Assembly: GCA_025617745.1 (NCBI GenBank)
Contig: CM046853.1
Location: 60,650,616 to 60,714,615 of the forward strand
DNA length: 64,000 nt
Source of the DNA: Heliocidaris erythrogramma
Taxonomy: Eukaryota; Echinodermata; Echinoidea; Camarodonta; Echinometridae
Direction: 5' to 3'
The notes below the pieces were generated by a model. It was given only the letters and a program-made list of their open reading frames with translations. It was not told the DNA's origin and ran no database searches. Made by a program: the position numbers and the translations under genes. Below are positions 39,961-48,499 of this stretch, in pieces (positions within the stretch are counted from its first letter, which is position 1; every line of letters begins with the position of its first letter).

Positions 39961-42121
39961 CGACACTAAGAGTTGCATGGACTGATGGACTCTAAGTCTA
40001 AAAAAGGGTGCGGTACTTGATTTTATATATGGTCTGCTATTTTCCCCTAAATTCTTTGCTCTTCTTAAATCCCATACTTTATGAATATCTTGACTGCATT
40101 AATTTCTGCTCTATAAAATCGGACACGAAGCAATGTCAATAATTTATATGTAACTCCGTAATTTTAGGGGTGTTTTGAAGGAGCAAATTGTTGATTACAA
40201 CTAACTGTATGTTACGGAATTGAAGATAAGATTGCGAGGGGCCATACCGACAGGTATATCCATAAACAATAATACCACAGGCAAAGAAATTGGCAGGTTT
40301 GAGGTAAAGAGTGACGTCACCATCACACATACAAAAAGAACCATCTTCAATTTGTACCCATACCACAGAAAAAAGAATTGTCTGAAACCATCTTGGTCTA
40401 ACAATTTTTTTTCATGGCTGTATAATATCAAAATCTAATACTGTTTTTATGAGGATGAGCTGATAATTTGTGGATAATTTGAGGAATTCTAAAGCGAAAA
40501 CCATATGCTAAAGGAACTACACAAGATTCGCAATCTTACTTTTGGCATCTTTTGGCATCAAATCGCAAAAATATAGGTTAGGAGATGAAGCAAAGAGAAC
40601 AGTCGCATTTATGATCAGCGCTAAAGTGTTCCAATAACACTCTCAAAGTGGTGTGCAAATCCTTATCATTCCATTTTTTCACATTTATATTTTTTCTCCC
40701 CTCCCACCCTTCTTTTTCTTAATAGTCCAATTTGAGTGACTTATAATGGTAGGACAGGGACTATCATACAGCCTTAGAGATTTGAAGAAAGAGTAATATC
40801 TTCAGTAAGCATGACTTTATGCGTCATTCTGTGTTTTATACTAATAAGATTTCTGCCTGTGGAATACGTGAGAAATTATCACAGTCATTAAAACGAACCT
40901 CACTTTTTCGGAGAAGGTTATTTTATACGATGCCATTTTACAAATAAAAAAGAGCATTCTTGCGTATTGTATTTAAATAATGAATGCATAATACATACAT
41001 TTGCAGAGTATTGCAATGTTATATAGGTAGGAATATAAAACAAAACACTTTGTTGGTTGAATTTAAAGAGCGTGGAAAGGAAAGGGTCGTACATCATTAA
41101 ACCAGGGTTCAGTACTCATGTAATCCCTGGAGATCCAGTTTAAGCCACAGCCATTTAAAAATCAAAAGCCACTAGTATCTAAGGAAGCATATGACTGAAA
41201 AGCCCTATTCAGAATGAGTTTATTTCTGTACCTGCATGCGTGTGATATAATATTAGACATGGGATTTTTTTTTTATCTACCTCTCAGTGGAGTCTATGAC
41301 AGAAGATAAATCATAATCAAGCAAAATATTTGATAATCATCACCATTGGTAACACGGGAATGACAGGTTCAACCACTGTATTCTTGTATTAATCACAGTC
41401 CATTCTCCTAATCATGAATAAACCCATGTGCGTCATCGTCGGTTATACAATAAACAACACACACCTCCAACCACTGAATTGGCGCCCCCGATAGCATCGC
41501 CTATATAAGGTGTGATTAGGAAAAATGATTGCGGGCCATACCAGCATCCCACGCCAACTAATATAGGAGCATTTCACAAAGGAACAAGTTATAAATGGGG
41601 AAGTAAAATGTGAGAAAATTGCCAAATAATTAGATAGATTACGCATTGTATCGCCAGGCTATTCGATGTTAATCGTGAGCTAATGTCAAGGTTTGAAACA
41701 TAAAGCCATATGGAAATGAAAATCGCTAATCTCATATCTATTCCCCGTCATGATGTCCTGCACAAACACACATCAAGGTTATTCGCTCTAATTTCCGACA
41801 AAAGGATAGCATCCATTACTTTAGAATTTACAATAATTAGAATAAGTTGCAATGATTATGAACTAAAATATGAAGTTTTAGGCCTACCCACTCTGTTTCA
41901 TTGTTCAACGTGGGCGATAATAGTACTGAGCATCACATTGACGTAATGTGAGCTGCTTGACTTTTTCCTAATAATGAGTAAACTAATAAATAATTTTTAC
42001 TGAATATACTAAAAAAAAGTATCGTGTTAACATATTCACAAAAATAGCAATAAGATCGCATACTAATGTTGATTATCATTATATCGTTCATTTATTTTTT
42101 TTAAATTCATTTTAATGTGTG

Positions 42122-42668
42122 GGATGCAACAACCTTATCAGAATAGTATGTTGATTCACACTAAAACAAAACAATACCATCATCAGATCATAGATATAAC
42201 AAGAATATATAATACACAAATAGGTGAAAAATATTATCATGGTATGTATTTCAGGGTATTCGAAAACATTCTGAAGTTATCCATTAACATGATCGAGGCA
42301 TCGGCGTTAAAAAAAAATGTTATGCCGTTTCTCAGGTTCAGGATAAAAAGTGTACTTCCCTTGCATCTGGTAGATTTGATGATTTTTAAATTGTTGGATG
42401 CAACAACCTTATCAGAATAATATGTTGATTATCCATTCATTCACACTGAAACAAAACAATACCATCATCAGATCATAGATAATATAACAAGAATATATAA
42501 TACACAAATAGATATAGAGATGATATTATCATGGTATGTATTTCAAGGTATTCGAAAGCATTCAGAAGTTATCCATCAACAGGATCAAGGCATCGGTGTG
42601 AGAAAAAAAAAAGATGTTATGCCGTTCCTCAGGTTCAGGATAAAAAGCGATTCCCTTGCTTTTGATAA
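42122..42668 (+). repeat. 274-bp tandem duplication
   Basis: Unit 1 (42122-42395) and unit 2 (42396 to about 42668) share ggatgcaacaaccttatcag, accatcatcagatcatagat, ttatcatggtatgtattt and ttatgccgtt(t/c)ctcaggttc in the same order. The 101-codon frame in unit 1 is broken in unit 2, arguing against coding. Confidence 0.85.
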
Positions 42669-42905
42669 AGAATTTTCTAGCAGCTAGAAGAAGATGGTAA
42701 TACGTATATTCATTAATTTATATATTTGTATAGAATGGTGAATCATTGATGAGCTGGTATTATGCATTTTGGTAGTTTTGGGTTAATCTCGCTATGCATT
42801 ATTAAACGCTCTTAGTATTGAACTTGACAGACAGGTAATATTGGGTACATTAGCTGCATGTATTTTCCACTTAGTCATGGAAAACTCTGCATCAACAAAT
42901 GAAGA

Positions 42906-43799
42906 GTTTCATTCCAAAAGGAGCTAAATCCACATTTAGCGTTTTTGATTTACCATTTTCCCTTGTCCACTGTTACTTTATTTGATATGTATGGTAAGGC
43001 TATTGTCTTAGATTAATTTTATAATCGAAGAAGCTTGACTGGGGAGGAATTTTTAATTTGTAAACAAATCTTTCGGCATATTTTTCTGACTTGTGTTTTT
43101 ATTACATTCGAGCATACGATCTTTAACACTGGGAGTAATATGCCGAAAGATTTGTTTACAAATTAAAAATAATTTTATAATGTTTTTAAAATCTAGCAGT
43201 CAATTTCAATTTTTAAGAAACTGTTATGATTTTTATTTCCATGGATTTAGCCCCTTTTGGAATGAAACGAAGTCTTTTTCTGCACATTTAAACACCTTTA
43301 GCAATCGGAATTCAACACGAAACATTAATATTGCTAGCAGAGTACATTTACATCTTTTCAGATGTTTATTTGTTGATATTATTATTATTTTTTATTTTTT
43401 TTCGGAAGGCAGGGATTTTTCGATGTTTCTTTCCAAAAGGAACTAAATCAAAAAAAATATTCATAAAAATAACAAAACTCGGTTAATCTTATTATCAAAA
43501 TTTTGCACTGATGAACTAGACTGGTACCCACACCATATACGTAAAAATCTTAATACATAGCTTTAGGGAATGTGGTTAAATAAACAAATCCTAAATGAAC
43601 TATAGTGGATTTGGCTGCTTTTGGAATGAAACGGTTTTGGATTTAGCCCCTTTTTGAATGAAACCTAAATTTGTAACCAATTTCTTTTCAATTAAAAAAA
43701 AAAATTGTCAATGCGATATAGTGCAATCGATTCCCATGTCCGAAATTCAATTTCGGTCAAAAATGGATTTAGCTTCTTTTGAAATTAAGAAAACTTGAA
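42906..43799. repeat. Cluster of TGGATTTAGC-CCTTTTGGAATGAAAC motifs
   Basis: A 26-27-bp motif occurs directly at 43242, 43606, 43638 and 43773 and inverted at 42906 and 43425, with a few substitutions each. The paired inverted copies suggest overlapping foldback elements whose ends are this motif. Confidence 0.7.
43049..43170. repeat. Hairpin with perfect 34-bp arms
   Basis: 43049-43082 (atttttaatttgtaaacaaa...) is the exact reverse complement of 43137-43170, around a 54-bp loop. It lies inside a cluster of GGATTTAGC...GAATGAAAC motifs. Confidence 0.9.
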
Positions 43800-44341
43800 A
43801 ATTATGTCAAAATTATATCTAAAAGTATAAAATATAAATCCCCGTTACATGCATTGATAATAATAATAATAATAATAATATATATAGAGAGAGAGAGAAA
43901 GAAGAAAAAATCTATATAATATATAAACGACAACACTGAAAAAGTATGTTTTCACCGTTTATACGTTATTAGTTAACATCCAGGCAGAATCATTATGAAA
44001 TCTGCCACGAAGGATTCTCTTTCGCTTATCCTTTATTGTTCACACTTTACTTCAAATATAGAGAACTCTATTTTCTCAGTTCCAAGAACTGTGAAAGATC
44101 TGTAAAATTCGGATGAAGATATAATCTTGAAAATTACAGTGACATCCATCAAATTTCAAAACCTCACATATAAGTGAATGCCTTCGAAAACCTTGTTTAC
44201 TTAAAAGCACATGTATTCTAAAATTCATATTGCATTAACTGACACCAGTAACGATAATAGTCTCAGATTCAATGACCAATTTTCAAATCCCACATATGCC
44301 CATTAGTTTGCCTGAACTCTTTCACGGTGCAACATGCTTTC

Positions 44342-44644
44342 TTAGTTTTTCCTCATCTTGGAGGGAGTGATCCGTTGACTCCGGCAGATTGCAAGGCGTT
44401 TCAAATTTTGAAATGGACGATAATCCGCCAAATTTGCCGGAACATTTTCATCGCCCAATTTATCAATATCCCCTCCCTGCTCATGGCATTGGTGTAATAA
44501 GATCACCAGGGTAGTAATAATATCCCTCGGCATATTTGTACTTCCAATAAAATCGTCTGCGCATGGAATGTGGACGCTTTCTTCTGAAGAATACTGACGA
44601 CATCTTGCAAACAGATAGCATATACTTTTAAGAAAAGAAATCAT
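44342..44644 (-). CDS. Unidentified 100-codon open frame, possible gene
   Basis: ATG at 44644-44642, stop at 44342. The product begins with a short hydrophobic segment (MISFLKSICYLFARC) followed by a mixed hydrophilic sequence with a helical middle (DIITTLVILLHQCHEQ) and a basic C-terminus (RSQRITPSKMRKN). Composition is balanced and unlike the low-complexity frames around it, which is why I list it. I recognise no family, see no promoter or polyadenylation signal, and cannot rule out a chance frame. If real it would lie antisense inside the proposed intron 1 of the TRH-type gene. Confidence 0.2.
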   Translation of the reverse strand: MISFLKSICYLFARCRQYSSEESVHIPCADDFIGSTNMPRDIITTLVILLHQCHEQGGDIDKLGDENVPANLADYRPFQNLKRLAICRSQRITPSKMRKN

Positions 44645-45476
44645 GTTACACGATGGATGTACTTTTGACTTTCACATTTGCTTTTTGGCGCCTTATTGCT
44701 CTGTCGTCTGTTTGGGGTCAATCGATTTTTTTTATCTGCAATGTTCGTCGTTGTGATGTCCACACGTTTGACAAAACGTGATAAGAGCAATTCTTCTCTG
44801 ACTTGGTGTTTACATTTATGACAAGATTATATCGTTCACTCTTAACGCTCAATTTATCTTTGCTAATTTTCTCTGTAGTATGACCGTCCTTGCTTTTTCT
44901 AGCAAAAAAGAAAAGAAAAAGAAAGAACTCACGCCTAAGAACGTAGTGCCAGGGTATCATATGGGATTCTGATATTGAAATTGAATTTTGTGTCAATTTT
45001 TTACCCACCTTTACATGAATACTAGACCACATTAAGACCGTTTTAATTTTTCACCTTTTTCGAGTGCGTGCGTGCGTGCGCGCTGACCCATAATATCCCC
45101 ACGAATTCACTCTTCCCCACAAATTCACCCTTTCCGAAAGACGGATGAGAAGTTTGGAGTGAAAATCAAAGAACGTAGAAATTTGCATACTTTAGGAATA
45201 TTGCAAAATACCCATACGTTTGAATACAACCGTACACGTACTACATCGACTTGTACTTTTTTATCGTATAACTGTTTCAAAATGCCAGCGCATTAATGCA
45301 CAAAACAGTGGTATCTGAATTCAAAGATTGGGATTGAAGGAATACATGGAGTAAAAAAAAAATGTTTATTCATCTTAAATTCACAATTTAGAATTCTGAC
45401 TTTTTATTAGCAGGCATATAATGATTCTTTAAAACCAGTCTTTCACTAATACGGTATTTCTGATTCTTCATTGCAG

Positions 45477-45704
45477 GTCAAAACCCACTTTATTTGCTCG
45501 CCAGTTGAAAGAGAACCATAGATGAGCGACTAGGAGAACTCACGCAAATCTTTACGTGTGGGACTTAGCAAGAGGGCCTGGCCATGAAGGTGACTGTGGG
45601 ATTATATCTGTGGGCTTGCATTCTGGGATACGTCACGTGGGGTGGAGCTGCACTACCAACCGTCCTAGGAAAAGAACTCGTAGTTACTGAGAACGATGGG
45701 CCAG
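45477..45704 (+). other. Exon 2 of the TRH-type gene (5' UTR plus signal peptide)
   Basis: A pyrimidine-rich tract ending ttcattgcag precedes 45477 and makes a strong acceptor. The exon has 107 nt of leader, then the ATG at 45584, and ends at 45704 before gtacag. It encodes the first 40 residues plus one base: the signal peptide and a short linker (ELVVTENDGP). The presence of untranslated leader downstream of a good acceptor implies at least one further upstream exon. Confidence 0.8.
45522..45533 (+). promoter_or_regulatory. Three-codon upstream ORF in the TRH-type leader
   Basis: The only ATG in exon 2 upstream of the main start is followed by AGC GAC TAG, giving Met-Ser-Asp-stop, 50 nt before the main ATG at 45584. 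A minimal uORF like this can lower initiation at the main start or allow reinitiation. The effect is inferred. Confidence 0.45.
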
Positions 45705-47648
45705 GTACAGTTCAAATCATTATCAGTTTAAAGATACAGTTGAGTACATTGCGAAAGATTTTGGGAAACGTTTTTTTTTTTAGTAGTATATAACCACTAT
45801 TTTCAAAGTTATTGATTTTTTTTTTTAATTTAACTGGATATATTCGTGATTATCAACTTTATTTCGTCAATATTCGTTTGAATAGATTACGAAGTGTTAC
45901 ACAGACAAACCATCACTTAGTAAAATATTTAATGATAATAATACATTTTTCATTTTTGGAATTATGAACCCTATTTCATATTCGGAATTACGAACCGTCG
46001 GAGTAACGAACCTGCGGAAAAACGAACCGTCGGAAAAAAGAAACTTCGGAATTCTGAACCTTCGGAAAAACGACATGTAACCGTTATATATACATTCAGT
46101 CTATATGCATGAATTCACACCAGTGTGTATTTGCATAATATTCTTTTCTATCATTTTCGACGTTGTAAATTCTAATTGTCGGTGAACGCATTCAATTAAT
46201 CGTGATTTCTCTCGCATTTCTCCTGTCAACCTTGCCGATAAATAATTGCAAGTTCATTAACAGAAATTTCAGGACAGAACCCAAGGTCTGCTTCAGTATT
46301 GCCGTCTTGTTCACCCCCGATTATGAGTTGATTGTTGCAATTACATACTTGTCAAACTTGTCACATTTGATTAAAATTAACTAGGCGTGAAATCGTTTCG
46401 TCCGTGATTTTCATCATCTCTAACAATAATTACCTGACTGCGAGGGTGTAGTAGTCGTTGTCAACAAAGCATGGTCACTATCAAGATATTAAATTAAACA
46501 CAATTTTGGTTATTATTTCAGCGTGTGACGAAGCATATGAGTTGGATCTTTGAGGGAACGTTAAAAACGTTCCAACGTTTACAGATTTCGAAATTATGAT
46601 TACTGTGTTCAAATAATGTTAGTCCTAGATGATGCTTTTATCATGAAATTATATCATTAAACGAATGCTTTCAGTTTTGTGGTGATGCTTGGACCATAAC
46701 ATTTTCTGTAAATATTTTGTAGGTCCTAGGTAAAAGCAACATGACTACTTGCACAATGCATGTATCATTAATTATCAACTTATTATACTCTCATATTTTT
46801 TCTGTCCATATGTAGAGATAGCTGACTGGGTGCAGGGAAAAGAAATCCCTCTAAGGCATCAATTTTGGGACGACGTAGCAGAGGAAGCAGAGGAAGAAGA
46901 ACTTGACATGTTGTCCCCCGATTCAGAGAAACGCCAGTACCCAGGTGGCAAAAGACAGTATCCGGGAGGCAAGCGACAGTATCCTGGGGGCAAACGACAA
47001 TACCCCGGCGGCAAGCGCCAATATCCAGGAGGCAAAAGGCAGTTCGTCGGAGGTGAACTTATACCATCACCAGAGCTACGTCAATACCCGGGTGGAAAGC
47101 GTCAATGGCCCGGTGGCAAGCGACAGTACCCTGGTGGGAAGCGTCAATATCCAGGAGGTAAAAGGCAATACCCTGGTGGCAAAAGGCAATACCCTGGTGG
47201 AAAACGTTCGGAAGGCGATCAAGACCTCCTGCCCATGGAAATCCGACAATACCCTGGAGGTAAGCGACAGTACCCTGGTGGTAAACGACAGTATCCCGGA
47301 GGCAAGAGGCAATATCCAGGTGGAAAACGACAGTTTCCTGGTGGAAAGCGCCAGTTCGTCGGCGGGGAAGCACTCGAACAGGAATCGAACATCAACAAGC
47401 GATTCGTACCGGAAGACGACACCATGGACTTCTTTAGGCTAACCCAACTTTATGACACGAACGATAACCAAGATACAGATGAAGGAGAATTAGCTCTAGA
47501 AGATCTCCTGGATGACATCATGGTCGACACGAGGCCAGAGGTGGAAGACCCAAGGGACATGTTACTAGGCAATGTTGATCCAGAAGATGCTCTTGCGTTA
47601 GATTTATCGGCTTTACTTGGAGAAAGAAACCCGGTCAACGGCTGGTAA
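45584..47648 (+). CDS. TRH-type neuropeptide precursor (QYPGamide-type), two coding exons
   Basis: Coding sequence joins 45584-45704 and 46816-47648 and gives a 317-residue preproprotein. The donor (CCAG/gtacag) and acceptor (tatgtag/AG) leave a phase-1 junction that rebuilds a Glu codon. Residues 1 to about 23 are a signal peptide (MKV..., hydrophobic LYLWACILGY). Residues 81-219 hold 16 seven-residue units ending GGKR: 14 QYPG, one QWPG, one QFPG, in blocks of 5, 6 and 5. Known chemistry of this family: convertase cleavage at KR, N-terminal pyroglutamate, and amidation using the second Gly, giving pQYPG-amide and variants. Two QFVGGE segments (116-121, 220-225) lack a following basic pair and probably yield no amide. 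Residues 237-317 are an acidic tail without dibasic sites. The architecture matches echinoid TRH-type precursors; ligands of this type act on TRH-receptor-like GPCRs. The start ATG has G at -3. Identification is confident; peptide processing is inferred. Confidence 0.95.
45705..46815 (+). other. Intron 2 of the TRH-type gene
   Basis: It is a 1,111-bp intron with gtacag at its 5' end and a pyrimidine-rich stretch ending tatgtag at its 3' end. It interrupts codon 41 in phase 1, between the signal-peptide exon and the peptide-bearing exon. It contains a short degenerate minisatellite near 45957-46073. Confidence 0.85.
45957..46073 (+). repeat. Degenerate minisatellite of CGGAATNACGAAC-type units
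   Basis: About six to seven imperfect units of roughly 18 bp follow the pattern (t)cggaat/aaa-acgaacc(gt). Successive versions read ggaattatgaacc, cggaattacgaaccgt, cggagtaacgaacct and cggaaaaacgaaccgt. It lies wholly inside intron 2. Confidence 0.6.
46816..47648 (+). other. Exon 3 coding part of the TRH-type gene (all peptide copies)
   Basis: The acceptor is at tgtag/AGATAGCT. Frame from the exon 2 junction is kept through to TAA at 47646-47648. It encodes a linker (IADWVQGKEI...), the peptide blocks and the acidic C-terminus. The open frame runs upstream into the intron as far as 46749, but that extension lacks a signal peptide and is interrupted by the acceptor, so it is not part of the protein. 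Confidence 0.9.
46935..47351 (+). repeat. 21-bp coding tandem repeat encoding QYPGGKR units
   Basis: Sixteen 21-bp units lie in three runs: 46935-47039 (five), 47082-47207 (six) and 47247-47351 (five). Spacers of 42 and 39 bp encode QFVGGELIPSPELR and SEGDQDLLPMEIR. Third-codon positions vary between units (tac/tat, cca/cct/ccg/ccc, ggt/ggc/gga), so the amino-acid repeat is kept while the DNA has drifted. This is the signature of selection on peptide copies rather than a recent minisatellite expansion. Confidence 0.95.
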
Positions 47649-48490
47649 CATCAGTGATCACACCAGCCGGGTTCTGCTTCGTTGTCATTCTTTTAACAGA
47701 ATATTTTCGAAAAAGATATCATGAGAAAAACGATTACACTTTACACAGAATCAATCACAGGCTAGCTGTTCTCAAATGGTTCATCTTCATAATGCCTTTT
47801 CTGCGAATGCGTTGTTATTGAACGGTTAGAAAACAAATACAATTCTAAAATCAATTTTACTTGTACATTGGTATATGTTTGCTTTGGGTTCTTTTCCCGT
47901 GTAGCTAGAGTAAGTATTATATCAAAACTTTAGGGGAAGCAACTAACGGTGCAAAAAGAAAAAGTGTTTTTGTCATTATCCTTTGAGTCAAAAGGGACAA
48001 ATGAAAACTATTGAAAAGTATTCAATTACATTACCAATGCCTAGTAAAGAACATGATGGCGTGCAAATTTATGAAATTGTATTTTTAGCTCAGACATGTC
48101 GCCCTATGCTGGAATCAATTTTGTATGCTTGTATCATAGGTATAATTGTGTGAATTAAACCTAAAAGAGAGAAAGAATCCATTTTCCTCCTGCAAATGAA
48201 TCCTAACGAAATGTGGTAAGATACACTGATAGTTTAAATTAAAAAAAAAACATTTACTGGTATTGTGATGGAGGGAAAAGCTCCCGTTTGATATATATTT
48301 TTTTTCTCTCTCTCTCTCTCTTCATCTTGGCACAGATATCTAATTGTAAATATATATAGAAGGCACTGTTTATATGTTGTGTTAGTTATCATAAATTGTG
48401 TAAAGATACTGATAAGACTTTATATTGTGTTTGTCTTTTGGAAGATCTCGTTTGTATTCATAATGAATAAACGAAGATGATAATAAAAAC
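47649..48490 (+). other. 3' UTR of the TRH-type gene
   Basis: Non-coding sequence follows the TAA. The first canonical polyadenylation hexamers are at the far end, at 48466-48471 and 48482-48487, giving a 3' UTR of roughly 840-860 nt. A CT microsatellite lies near 48303-48322. The exact cleavage site is not determinable from sequence alone. Confidence 0.5.
48466..48487 (+). terminator. Polyadenylation signals (two AATAAA)
   Basis: AATAAA occurs at 48466-48471 and again at 48482-48487, about 820 nt after the stop codon. No other canonical hexamer lies between the stop codon and this pair. Confidence 0.5.
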
Positions 48491-48499
48491 CACATTTCT

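Larger units (their letters stand above)
2984..45476 (+). other. Putative 42.5-kb intron 1 (repeat-rich)
   Basis: Between the leader donor and the exon 2 acceptor I find no conserved protein-coding exon on the + strand. Open frames are short (mostly under 105 codons), lack family features, or lie in repeats. Apart from the elements listed separately, the long stretches 4360-7960, 8120-12090, 13850-16680, 24330-28020, 34000-39400 and 40000-42100 show only AT-rich unique-looking sequence and short microsatellites. Intron status depends on the leader belonging to the TRH-type gene. Confidence 0.35.

Noticed and set aside
42115..42420. 101-codon protein
   Set aside because: It lies in a tandem duplication whose second unit has frame-disrupting indels.
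46749..46815. Start of the precursor at an ATG at 46749 in exon 3's open frame
   Set aside because: It would lack a signal peptide and reads through a splice acceptor. The exon 2 start with a clear signal peptide joins in phase at 46816.
46935..47351. CRISPR-like array of regular repeats
   Set aside because: The units are contiguous, in frame and encode KR-delimited peptides. There are no unique spacers, and the genome is animal.
46903..47442. Long open frames in other frames and antisense across the QYPGGKR region
   Set aside because: A 21-bp periodic sequence keeps several frames open by periodicity. Their products are repetitive and show no family features.
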